From assembly GCA_013695565.1 (NCBI GenBank), contig JACDAG010000003.1, forward strand, positions 1 through 16,846: 16,846 nt of DNA. The letters run 5' to 3'. The stretch is from Bradyrhizobium sp. (GTDB taxonomy: Bacteria; Pseudomonadota; Alphaproteobacteria; Rhizobiales; Xanthobacteraceae). This document shows positions 1-6,517 of this stretch, one piece after another (within the stretch, counting starts at the first letter, position 1; every line of letters begins with the position of its first letter). A program made the translations under genes and the position numbers. The notes under the pieces are model-generated. The model saw only the letters and a program-made list of their open reading frames with translations. It ran no database searches and was not told the DNA's origin.

Positions 1-25
1 GCTGTAGGGGGCGGCTGCAAGCCGA

Positions 26-1105
26 CTATTGCGCTTTGGTCGTTTTTTGCGGATGGGGACGCGCCGCAACCGCAGCGCCGTTGCCGAATAGGCTCGACAG
101 GTCGCGGCTGCGCCCAGTGTCGATGCTGACATAGGCGGTCATGCCGGCGCGCAGCGGCGGCTCGCCAGGACGCTCAACCAGCCGTAGCCGCACCGGCAGG
201 CGCTGAACGACCTTGACCCAATTGCCTGACGCGTTTTGCGCCGGCAGGATCGCGAACTCCGCACCGGTCGCCGGACTGATGCTTTCCACGACAGCGTCCC
301 AGCTGACATCAGGGTGCATGTCGAGTACGACCTTGGCCTTCTGCCCCACGGTCACGTAAGTCAGGTCGGTCTCTTTGAAGTTCGCCTCGAGCCATGGCCG
401 GCGGTCGGTGACCAGCGCGAACAGCGGCGTCTGCGCCTTGACCTGCTCGCCGAGCTGCATCCGGAAATTGACGACGACGCCGGCTTTCGGCGCCTTGATC
501 TCGGTATAGCTGAGATCGAGCGCGGCACGATCGCGCAACGCCAGTTTTTCGCGCACGGCGGCGAACGCATCGGTCGGCCGGTCGGGCTGGCCGCCCAGCG
601 CAGCCTCGACGCGCGCGATGCGCTGGTGCAGCACCGCGACTTTATCTTCGCCTTCCTGCTCCTCGCTGTTGGTCTGCTCGACCTTTGCGGTCGAGGCGAC
701 GCCGCGACCGGACAATTCGCGCTGGCGCCTGGCCTGGGTCTGCAGATAGGTCAGCTTGTTCTCCGCCTCCTTCGTCTCGGCGCGGATCTCGCGCAGGCTG
801 GCCTTGAGCTGCTCGACGGCGGCGCGCGCCGTATCGATTTCGGCTTCGGCCTTGGCAAGCGTCAATTGATAGGGCGTCGGATCGAGGCGCAGCAGCACCT
901 CGCCGGCGGCAACGGCGGAATGATCGTGGATATGCAATTCGGTGATACGCCCGGGGACCTCGCTGGCGATCTGGGCAATGTCCGCCTTGATGAATGCGTT
1001 CTCGGTCGAGATGTGACGGCCGCCCTGCAGCCAGAAGGTCAACGCGCCCACCAGGACCAGCAGGGGCACGCCGACCAGCGCCAATCGCTTCATCCGCTTG
1101 GTCAT
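26..1105 (-). CDS. emrA: HlyD/EmrA-family membrane fusion protein of a drug-efflux pump
   Basis: This is the periplasmic adaptor that links an inner-membrane MFS pump to an outer-membrane channel. The 359-aa protein has one N-terminal membrane anchor (about residues 8-26). A lipoyl half-motif follows (VPGRITELHIHDHSAVAAGE, about 50-69), then a long alpha-helical hairpin (about 80-170), a second lipoyl half (about 200-230) and beta-barrel sequence with WLEANFKETDL. This order and length fit EmrA. The start codon overlaps the stop of the upstream marR gene as ATGA, so the two are translationally coupled. The matching EmrB-type pump is divergent at 1662. No outer-membrane TolC-like gene is in view. 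The family call is firm; the drug substrates cannot be read from the sequence. Confidence 0.93.
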   Translation of the reverse strand: MTKRMKRLALVGVPLLVLVGALTFWLQGGRHISTENAFIKADIAQIASEVPGRITELHIHDHSAVAAGEVLLRLDPTPYQLTLAKAEAEIDTARAAVEQLKASLREIRAETKEAENKLTYLQTQARRQRELSGRGVASTAKVEQTNSEEQEGEDKVAVLHQRIARVEAALGGQPDRPTDAFAAVREKLALRDRAALDLSYTEIKAPKAGVVVNFRMQLGEQVKAQTPLFALVTDRRPWLEANFKETDLTYVTVGQKAKVVLDMHPDVSWDAVVESISPATGAEFAILPAQNASGNWVKVVQRLPVRLRLVERPGEPPLRAGMTAYVSIDTGRSRDLSSLFGNGAAVAARPHPQKTTKAQ

Positions 1106-1617
1106 GGCGCGGCCCTGCCGTTGAGCCGGCCCGACGCGACCGACGTTCGCCTTCGCGTGCCCGTCCTCGAAGCGCCCTCTCCGCCCTCATCCTCCGACAC
1201 CAGGGTTTTCTTGACGCGCTGCAGCAATGACATGAGCTGCTTGCGTTCGGGCCCGGCGAGATCGACCAGCGCGGCATCGACGGTGTCTTCGGCGACGCGC
1301 CAGATGCGCTTGTGGACCCGCTCGGCCTCCCGCGTCAGGTACACGCGCTTGACGCGGCGATCGTCAGGCTGGGTGCGGCGTTCGACCCAGCCATTGGCCA
1401 CCAGCCGGTCGATCATGCGGCCCGCGGTGGCCTTCTCGACCTCCATCATCTCGGCCAGTTCGGAATGCGACGCACCCGGCCGCCGGTGCAGGCGGGTCAA
1501 AACCAGCCATTGCGCCCGCGTGATGCCAAGACGCCGCACGCGGCGATCGAACTCGGTCCGCAACAGGCGGCCAATGTCCGAGATCACGACCCCAATATAT
1601 TCGTCAGTATTAGGCAT
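1102..1617 (-). CDS. MarR-family transcriptional regulator
   Basis: The 171-aa protein carries the winged-helix DNA-binding domain of MarR repressors. Visible parts are the N-terminal dimer helix (about 5-30), ITRAQWLVLTRL leading into the HTH, the recognition region SELAEMMEVEKATAGRMIDRLVANGWVERR given here in two parts (SELAEMMEVEKA, about 52-63; GRMIDRLVANGWVERR, about 66-81), and the wing with DDRRVKRVYLT (about 85-95). The C-terminal 30 residues are basic and low in complexity and lie outside the domain. Genes of this type usually repress an adjacent efflux pump and are released by phenolic ligands. Here the gene is first in a two-gene unit with emrA and divergent from the pump gene. An operator-like sequence sits about 25 bp before its start. 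Its specific ligand is unknown. Confidence 0.93.
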   Translation of the reverse strand: MPNTDEYIGVVISDIGRLLRTEFDRRVRRLGITRAQWLVLTRLHRRPGASHSELAEMMEVEKATAGRMIDRLVANGWVERRTQPDDRRVKRVYLTREAERVHKRIWRVAEDTVDAALVDLAGPERKQLMSLLQRVKKTLVSEDEGGEGASRTGTRRRTSVASGRLNGRAAP

Positions 1618-1641
1618 GGCGCTGTTGTACCCGCCCTGAAA

Positions 1642-1660
1642 TTAGTAAGCTAGGTTAGTA
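1642..1660. promoter_or_regulatory. Probable MarR operator between marR and the divergent pump gene
   Basis: TTAGTA occurs twice as a direct repeat (1642-1647 and 1655-1660). It frames an imperfect palindrome, TAAGCTAGGTTA (1646-1657), centred on CTAG. The patch is AT-rich against a GC-rich background and lies between the two divergent starts, where a MarR dimer would control both directions. A consensus-like TTGACA follows at 1662-1667, but no convincing -10 partner is visible, so promoter positions are not assigned. Confidence 0.45.
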
Positions 1661-1661
1661 T

Positions 1662-3218
1662 TTGACATCAGCTGCCGCAAGGGACATCGCCCTGAGTTCC
1701 ACCAGCATGGAGGCCGAGGACACCACCGGGACCATGTCCACGGCGCAGCGATATTTGACGCTGATGACGGTGGTGCTCGGCTCTTCGCTGTATGGCACCG
1801 CCCTGCTGACGACATCGACCATCCTGCCGCAGATGCAGGGCGCATTGTCGGCGACCCAGGACGAGATCGCCTGGGTGATGACCTTCAACATCCTGGCGAC
1901 CGCTGTCGTGACGCCGATGACGGGCTGGCTGGTGTCCCGCTTCGGCAGCAAGCGCGTCATGGTGTGGTCGGTTGCAAGCTTCACGCTCGCGACGCTGCTG
2001 TGCGGCATGGCGCAATCGCTCGAGATGCTGGTGCTGTGGCGGATCCTGCAGGGCGGCGCGGGCGCGCCGCTGGTGCCGCTGTCGCAGTCGATCCTGTTTG
2101 CGACCTTCCCGCGCCGCCAGCATACGATGGTGATGTCGATCTTCGGCATGGCGGTCGCGGTCGCACCCGTGTTCGGTCCGGTATATGGCGGCTATCTCGC
2201 CGAGGCGCATAGCTGGCGCTGGTCGTTCTACATGCTGGTGCCGATCGGGATCGCGGCTACGATCGGCATGGCCTGGACGCTGCCTTCCGACAACCGGCTG
2301 TCGAAAGTTCGCTTCGACTGGACCGGCTTCATCGCGCTGGCGACGGCCCTTGCCGCCATCCAGCTGGTGCTGGCGCGCGGCGTGCGGCTGGACTGGTTCG
2401 ACTCGACCGAGATCGTGATCGAATGCCTGATCGCGGGCATCGCGTTCTATGTTTTCCTGGTGCACAGCCTCGGCGCGAGCAATCCGTTCGTGAACCTGAA
2501 ACTGATGACCGACCGTAATTATGCGATCGGGCTCGCGCTGGTGACGATCTACGGCATGCTGAACTTCACGCCGATGGTGTTGCTGCCGCCGCTGCTGCAG
2601 CAACAGGCCGGCTATCCCGACGCGCTGGTCGGCCAGGTGATCGGATCCCGCGGGGTCGGGATGCTGGTCGGATTCATGATCGCCGGCTTCATGAACCGGA
2701 TCGATCCGCGGATCAGCATGGCGTTCGGCTTCGGTCTGCAGACGATTGCGGGGCTGTGGATGCTGACCTTCGACCTCAACGTCACGATGGAGATCCTGGT
2801 CATCAACAGCATGATCCAGGGCTTTGCCGTCGGCGTCGTCTGGGTGCCGATCACGGCGGTGGCGTTCGGCACGCTGGACGCCAGGCATTATGCGGAAGCG
2901 TCCGCGATCTTCCATTTGTTACGCAACATCGGATCGAGCTTCTTCATCTCGCTGTCGATCGCCGAAATCGTGCGCACGTCGGGGGCCAATTACAGCCGGA
3001 TGACCGAGATGATCACGCCCTATAATCGCGCGCTGACGACGCCGGGCATGACCGGCGGATGGAATTTCGACACCGTGCCGGGCCTTGCCAAGGTAGCGAA
3101 GGAAATCGCGCGGCAGTCGATGATGATCGGCTATCTGAACGCGTTCACGATGTACACGGTGACCTCGGGGCTCGCCGTGCTGTTCGTGCTGATGGTCCGG
3201 GGCCGCAAGGCGGCCTGA
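1662..3218 (+). CDS. emrB: DHA2-family MFS drug:proton antiporter (EmrB/QacA type)
   Basis: The inner-membrane pump exports lipophilic toxicants in exchange for protons. The 518-aa length and about 14 hydrophobic segments fit the DHA2 group. Family signatures are the IAWVMTFNILATAVVTPMTGWL segment (part: NILATAVVTPMTGWL, about 70-90), the loop motif GWLVSRFGSKRV (about 87-98), LWRILQGGAGAPLVPLSQ (about 125-142) and the antiporter motif C-like GMAVAVAPVFGPVYGG (about 162-177). The start is uncertain. The longest frame begins with TTG at 1662, which overlaps the operator region and a TTGACA box. ATG codons at 1707 (MEAED) and 1734 (MSTAQRYL) are alternatives that remove 15 or 24 non-conserved residues. 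The gene is divergent from marR-emrA and almost surely forms the pump with that EmrA. Confidence 0.92.
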   Translation: MTSAAARDIALSSTSMEAEDTTGTMSTAQRYLTLMTVVLGSSLYGTALLTTSTILPQMQGALSATQDEIAWVMTFNILATAVVTPMTGWLVSRFGSKRVMVWSVASFTLATLLCGMAQSLEMLVLWRILQGGAGAPLVPLSQSILFATFPRRQHTMVMSIFGMAVAVAPVFGPVYGGYLAEAHSWRWSFYMLVPIGIAATIGMAWTLPSDNRLSKVRFDWTGFIALATALAAIQLVLARGVRLDWFDSTEIVIECLIAGIAFYVFLVHSLGASNPFVNLKLMTDRNYAIGLALVTIYGMLNFTPMVLLPPLLQQQAGYPDALVGQVIGSRGVGMLVGFMIAGFMNRIDPRISMAFGFGLQTIAGLWMLTFDLNVTMEILVINSMIQGFAVGVVWVPITAVAFGTLDARHYAEASAIFHLLRNIGSSFFISLSIAEIVRTSGANYSRMTEMITPYNRALTTPGMTGGWNFDTVPGLAKVAKEIARQSMMIGYLNAFTMYTVTSGLAVLFVLMVRGRKAA

Positions 3219-3443
3219 AGGGCAGGCACCCCGCCATGGCGCCGGACGGCCAGTGCCGGATTAACGAATTTGTGACCGTTGTTTCGCGGATCGGCTTTGA
3301 CGAAACATTTCTCCCCACGAATGAAGCCATTTTAGTGATCCGGCGAACACTTCGTGAAATCATTGTCTATTATATTGGCTCGTTATCGAACCAGCGAATT
3401 TCACCAGACTAGCGGTGGCATCCCAAGCGAAGTGGAACACGCC
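3219..3443. other. Intergenic gap after emrB
   Basis: No gene is supported here. The DNA is noticeably more AT-rich than its surroundings from about 3260 to 3410. A TATTAT/TATATT stretch (3368-3376) could be a -10 region for the small gene that starts at 3444, but no clear -35 partner was found. Confidence 0.4.
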
Positions 3444-3587
3444 ATGCTCTCAGAAAAATTCTTTCTGTTGTTGGAAACCCTCCGGAGCGAAGCCGAGCGC
3501 AGCCCGACCTATTCGGACGGCAGCACGCGAGTGATCAGCACCTCGCCGCACATCCCGGTCCAGCTGCCTGCGACAAGCCGGAAATAG
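3444..3587 (+). CDS. Small conserved-looking protein of unknown function (47 aa)
   Basis: The frame from ATG 3444 encodes 47 residues, starting MLSEKFFLLLETL, followed by a short acidic/polar part and then YSDGSTRVISTSPHIPVQLP. From memory, rhizobial genomes carry small proteins with the same plan (MLSEKFF..LET, then YPDGSPRV..S.HVP..LP); this recollection cannot be checked here. A longer frame opens at 3354, but the recognisable similarity begins at 3444. The ribosome-binding site is weak (GTGGAA, 3432-3437). There is no signal peptide or membrane span. A strong hairpin follows at 3632-3661. Function is unknown and the gene appears to stand alone. Confidence 0.6.
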   Translation: MLSEKFFLLLETLRSEAERSPTYSDGSTRVISTSPHIPVQLPATSRK

Positions 3588-3631
3588 ATCGGGTTTCGGC
3601 CGATCGCGCCGCCTCGTGACGGTCAAACGCA

Positions 3632-3661
3632 CGACGCCGCACCCTGTTGGGCACGGCGTCG
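3632..3661. terminator. Hairpin between convergent small genes, possible bidirectional terminator
   Basis: CGACGCCG (3632-3639) pairs perfectly with CGGCGTCG (3654-3661), and the inner CCC/GGG extends the stem. It sits between the ends of the plus-strand 47-aa gene and the minus-strand peptide gene. Neither side has a long T-tract; the minus side reads TGCGTTTG. Terminator function is therefore only probable. Confidence 0.45.
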
Positions 3662-3685
3662 CTTCTAAGCAGCCTTGACAAGCTC

Positions 3686-3895
3686 TCAACCCATGTTCTT
3701 CGGACCTGTTGGAAAGTCACCCTTCGGGCTGGGTCTGGAAGGCGGCAGAAGCGTTCCATCCCCAACACAGTAGGTTATTCCCAAGACAACGCCCAAGCCG
3801 ATGAAGATAAAGAAACCTCCATTGACCTGGTCGAGATCGGCATCCGACAACCGGGCAAGGCCGTCGGCACTCACGATAGCTTGCGTGTTAGCCAT
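3686..3895 (-). CDS. Bacteriocin-like small peptide with double-glycine leader (69 aa)
   Basis: The start is ATG 3895, because AAGGAG lies 7 nt upstream; a TTG five codons earlier would contain that ribosome-binding site. Residues 1-27 end in LSDADLDQVNGG, matching the double-glycine leader pattern (L..eeL..V.GG) cut by peptidase-containing ABC exporters in class II bacteriocins. The predicted core (residues 28-69) has a hydrophobic, glycine-rich helix, FFIFIGLGVVLGITYCVG, then a Pro/Gly/Lys-rich tail. There is one cysteine in the core. No exporter, immunity or modification gene is in this window, so processing would need genes elsewhere. A 9-bp inverted repeat lies in the 5' region (3923-3963). 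The leader motif is read directly; antimicrobial function is inference. A quorum or toxin-like signal peptide is an alternative. Confidence 0.72.
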   Translation of the reverse strand: MANTQAIVSADGLARLSDADLDQVNGGFFIFIGLGVVLGITYCVGDGTLLPPSRPSPKGDFPTGPKNMG

Positions 3896-3922
3896 GATCG
3901 TCTCCTTCAATAGGCCGTCTAT

Positions 3923-3963
3923 CCCTCAACGCCCATCGAAGGGATTGTGACGATCGTTGAGGG
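3923..3963. repeat. Inverted repeat upstream of the double-glycine peptide gene
   Basis: CCCTCAACG (3923-3931) and CGTTGAGGG (3955-3963) are perfect inverted repeats separated by 23 bp. They lie 28-68 bp before the peptide start. They could form a 5'-leader hairpin or a dyad operator. No regulator gene is adjacent. Confidence 0.5.
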
Positions 3964-4056
3964 TCGGCATCGAGGCTGACCAATACTGGAGGTTCCCGCA
4001 GTGATCGGAATCACGGTGTCTTTGCGCGTATGCCAATCCCTCCGAGGCACAACGCA

Positions 4057-4086
4057 AAAACGCGGCGCCGAAGGGCACCGCGTTTT
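4057..4086 (-). terminator. Rho-independent-type terminator downstream of leuA
   Basis: AAAACGCGG (4057-4065) and CCGCGTTTT (4078-4086) form a 9-bp stem with a 12-nt GC-rich loop. Read on the minus strand the stem ends in CGCGTTTTTGCG, a five-T tract. It lies about 110 bp past the leuA stop, beyond the palindromic repeat. T residues on both sides mean it could also act on plus-strand transcripts. Confidence 0.6.
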
Positions 4087-4090
4087 GATT

Positions 4091-4190
4091 GTCATTCCGG
4101 GGCGCATCGCAGATGCGAACCTCAGGTGCGCAATTGCGCACCGGGGAATCTCGAGGTTCCGGGTTCGTCCTTCGGTCGCCCCGGAACGAC
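4091..4190. repeat. Extragenic palindromic repeat (Bradyrhizobium type)
   Basis: The outer arms GTCATTCCGGGGCG (4091-4104) and CGCCCCGGAACGAC (4177-4190) are inverted with one mismatch. An internal 18-bp perfect palindrome, GGTGCGCAATTGCGCACC, spans 4125-4142. The element lies directly after the leuA stop codon. This sequence type is, to my knowledge, dispersed in Bradyrhizobium genomes; copy number cannot be checked here. Confidence 0.75.
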
Positions 4191-4197
4191 AGAACGA

Positions 4198-5757
4198 TCA
4201 GCTCGCCGCCACTGCCGGCATGTCGCGCTGGCGCTTCATGACGATCTTGTTGAGCGCGCCGAGATAGGCTTTTGCCGAAGCCACCAGCGTATCCGGATCT
4301 GATGCCTTCGAGGTCATCGAGCGGCCCTCATGGGCGAGCCGCACCGACACCTCGGCCTGCGCGTCGGTGCCCTCGGTGACGGCGTGGACCTGATAGAGCT
4401 CGAGCTTGGCCTCGTGCGGCACCAGCAGCTTGATGCAATTGAACACAGCATCGACCGGACCATTGCCTTCGGCTTCCTCGATCTTGATCTGGCCCTCGAT
4501 GTCGAGCTTCATGGTAGCGCGCTGCGGCCCATGGGTGCCCGCGATCACCGTCAGCGACGCCAGCTTGATGCGATCATGCGAGTTGGCGATTTCCTGGTCG
4601 ACCAGCGCCTCGATGTCCTCGTCGTAGATGTCCTTCTTGCGATCGGCCAAAGCCTTCATCCGCACGAACGCGTCTTCCAGCTGGTTGGCGCCGAGCTTGT
4701 AGCCCATCTCCTCCAGCTTGTGCACGAAGGCATGACGGCCGGAATGCTTGCCGAGCACCAGCGACGACTTCTTCAGGCCGATCATGTCGGGCCGCATGAT
4801 CTCGTAGGTCGAGGCGTCCTTCAGCACGCCATCCTGATGGATGCCGCTTTCATGCGCGAAGGCGTTACGGCCGACGATCGCCTTGTTGTACTGCACCGGA
4901 AACGAGGTCGCCGCCGACACCAGCTTTGAGGCCCGCGTCAGCATGGTGGTGTCGATCTGGTTCCACCACGGAAACACGTCGTTGCGCACGTTCATCGCCA
5001 TCACGACTTCTTCCAGCGCGGCATTGCCGGCCCGCTCACCGATGCCGTTGACGGTGCATTCGATCTGCCGCGCGCCGCCGGCGATACCGGCCAGCGAGTT
5101 CGCCACGGCCATGCCGAGGTCGTTATGGCAATGCACCGAGAATACCGCCTTGTCGGAATTCGGCACCCGCTCGATCAGCGTGCGCATGAAGCGGGTGTAT
5201 TCCTCGGGTGTGGTGTAGCCGACGGTGTCGGGAATATTGACGGTGGTGGCACCGGCCTTGATCACGGCCTCGACGATGCGGCAGAGGTAGTCCATCTCGC
5301 TGCGGGTGGCGTCTTCGGCCGACCATTCGACGTCGTCGATCTGGTTGCGGGCGCGGGTGACGTTGGCGATCGAGAGCTCCATCACCTGCTCGGGCGTCAT
5401 GTTCAATTTGACGCGCATGTGCAGCGGCGAGGTCGCGATCACGGTGTGGACGCGGCCGCGGCGAGCGAATTTCACCGCTTCCGCGCAGCGGTCGATGTCC
5501 TTTGGATTGGCGCGCGACAGGCCGGCAATCACCGAGTTCTTGGAGCGGCGGGCGATCTCGCTGACCGCCTGGAAATCGCCTTCGGAGGTGATCGGAAAAC
5601 CGGCTTCGATGACATCGACGCCCATGTCGTCGAGCATCTCGGCGATCTCGATCTTTTCCTCGAACGTCATCGTGGCGCCGGGGCACTGCTCGCCGTCGCG
5701 CAAGGTGGTGTCGAATACGATTACGCGGTCCTTTTCGGACTTGTTGGCTGTGGTCAT
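4198..5757 (-). CDS. leuA: 2-isopropylmalate synthase
   Basis: LeuA condenses acetyl-CoA with 2-ketoisovalerate, the first committed step of leucine synthesis, in the cytoplasm. The N-terminal TIM-barrel HMGL-like domain carries the catalytic and metal-binding signature TTLRDGEQCPG (residues 17-27, with R20 and D21), the metal ligands in VHCHNDLGMAVAN (H209, H211) and NGIGERAGNAALEE (237-250). A linker and the C-terminal leucine-binding regulatory domain (about 380-510, GPQRATMKLDI onwards) complete a full-length protein. The start is taken at 5757 (519 aa) because AAAGGA lies 7 nt upstream; the frame is open to another ATG at 5790. The gene is transcribed alone. An upstream Leu-rich reading frame (5860-5988) suggests attenuation control as well as feedback inhibition by leucine. 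Confidence 0.97.
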   Translation of the reverse strand: MTTANKSEKDRVIVFDTTLRDGEQCPGATMTFEEKIEIAEMLDDMGVDVIEAGFPITSEGDFQAVSEIARRSKNSVIAGLSRANPKDIDRCAEAVKFARRGRVHTVIATSPLHMRVKLNMTPEQVMELSIANVTRARNQIDDVEWSAEDATRSEMDYLCRIVEAVIKAGATTVNIPDTVGYTTPEEYTRFMRTLIERVPNSDKAVFSVHCHNDLGMAVANSLAGIAGGARQIECTVNGIGERAGNAALEEVVMAMNVRNDVFPWWNQIDTTMLTRASKLVSAATSFPVQYNKAIVGRNAFAHESGIHQDGVLKDASTYEIMRPDMIGLKKSSLVLGKHSGRHAFVHKLEEMGYKLGANQLEDAFVRMKALADRKKDIYDEDIEALVDQEIANSHDRIKLASLTVIAGTHGPQRATMKLDIEGQIKIEEAEGNGPVDAVFNCIKLLVPHEAKLELYQVHAVTEGTDAQAEVSVRLAHEGRSMTSKASDPDTLVASAKAYLGALNKIVMKRQRDMPAVAAS

Positions 5758-5778
5758 CTGCAAATTCCTTTGGGTGGT

Positions 5779-5869
5779 GCGCCGCTTCATTTGGCGCTGA
5801 AGGGTTCCTCGATCTCACGCAACCCCTGAGTGCCCAGGCGCAAACCGCCCAGACGGCCCTCAGGGGCCG
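5779..5869 (-). promoter_or_regulatory. Candidate leuA attenuator: overlapping alternative hairpins
   Basis: Coordinates are plus-strand; the RNA is minus-strand. Hairpin A pairs CGGCCC (5854-5859) with GGGCCG (5864-5869) around the leader stop codon. Alternative B pairs CCCCTGAG (5823-5830) with CTCAGGGG (5859-5866), both arms perfect, and shares bases with A. Alternative C pairs GGGTT (5802-5806) with AACCC (5821-5825), which shares bases with B. A last GCGCC/GGCGC stem (5779-5783, 5793-5797) lies just before the leuA ribosome-binding site. Mutually exclusive pairings are typical of attenuators. No U-tract terminator is visible, so control could be translational or through Rho. Confidence 0.5.
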
Positions 5870-5988
5870 ATAAGAAGCAGAAGCCCGCCAAGAAGCAGGG
5901 TGGGCAAGGACGCAGCCGGAATCGTAAAGGACGGGACGGCCGAGGCCGCTCCACCCTGAACTCCAGACATTTCGCTGCGAATCAGCAT
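5860..5988 (-). CDS. leuL: Putative leucine leader peptide upstream of leuA (42 aa)
   Basis: A short frame starts at ATG 5988 with AAGGG 7 nt upstream; an internal in-frame ATG lies at 5970. The product begins MLIRSEMSGVQ and ends LPTLLLGGLLLLIGP. The codons of the Leu runs sit at 5890-5898 (CTG CTT CTT) and 5872-5883 (CTT CTG CTT CTT). CTT is likely an uncommon Leu codon in such GC-rich DNA. Seven Leu codons immediately before the stop, followed by overlapping alternative hairpins and then leuA, match the layout of amino-acid attenuation leaders. In this class, ribosome stalling at Leu codons during leucine shortage changes RNA folding. The peptide itself would have no other role. A tiny membrane protein is the alternative reading. 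The symbol is by analogy only. Confidence 0.72.
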   Translation of the reverse strand: MLIRSEMSGVQGGAASAVPSFTIPAASLPTLLLGGLLLLIGP

Positions 5989-6250
5989 TGCCAGACCCTT
6001 GAGGAGACGAAATCCTCGGCCAAAACCATTGACGGTTCGTTGCCGGAACGACGTTCCGAGGCCGTTCTAGACGAGAAATACGCCCCGCCGCAATGCCAAA
6101 AGATGGTCAGGAAGGGTGACCTACCGAGGCATGGGCGCCGCCCGCAGAGCCGCCGCGGGCCTTCCGTGACCCCGGACACGGTGCCGCCAGAGGCGATGGT
6201 TGGATGTCAGGGCGGAACACCCATCTCGGGGATGGGTGGAGATTTGAAAT
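5989..6250. other. Intergenic region upstream of the leuA leader
   Basis: No gene is supported in this stretch. It should hold the minus-strand leuA promoter, but no convincing -35/-10 pair could be picked. It contains a 15-bp palindrome, CGGAACG-A-CGTTCCG (6044-6058), which is operator- or hairpin-like and about 56 bp before the leader start. A perfect 8-bp hairpin, CACCCATC/GATGGGTG, lies at 6218-6238. Confidence 0.45.
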
Positions 6251-6394
6251 ATGGAGCGGAGCATGAGCCCGCGATTTCTCCTGCTTACTTTGCTGGCCGC
6301 CTTCGGCATTGCGGTTCTGTTTGCGACCCTGACAACGGTTCGGCAGTTGCACATCCAGACATCGGCGATCACTCAATCGCAGCAACGGAGCTGA
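6251..6394 (+). CDS. Possible single-span membrane micro-protein (43-47 aa)
   Basis: ATG 6251 (GGTGGAG 9 nt upstream) or ATG 6263 (GGAG 6 nt upstream) opens a frame of 47 or 43 aa. The product is MSPRFLLLTLLAAFGIAVLF followed by a polar tail ending at TGA 6392-6394. It has a positively charged start and one hydrophobic segment of about 20 residues, so it would be a single-pass membrane peptide or an uncleaved signal. A perfect 8-bp hairpin (6218-6238) overlaps its upstream ribosome-binding site. It precedes the mgtC-type gene by about 120 bp. No family was recognised, and chance occurrence is possible. Confidence 0.4.
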   Translation: MERSMSPRFLLLTLLAAFGIAVLFATLTTVRQLHIQTSAITQSQQRS

Positions 6395-6517
6395 GCGCGC
6401 GGGCGCCGTTCACGGAAGCGGTATTTGTTCCGCCATCGCGCGGCGCTTAAGGCCGCATGGCGACGCGCTGATCTCAGCTGTAAGAACCGATGACCGGTTC
6501 ACAGACGGGACGCGCGT

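Noticed and set aside
236..1639. 467-aa plus-strand frame
   Set aside because: It lies antisense to the clearly recognised emrA and marR genes; the His/Arg/Asp-rich composition is typical of a shadow frame in GC-rich DNA.
5830..6450. 206-aa plus-strand frame, very basic N-terminus
   Set aside because: It is the complement of the leuA leader region and has no recognisable domain. Its Lys-rich start is the antisense of the Leu/Gly codon runs.
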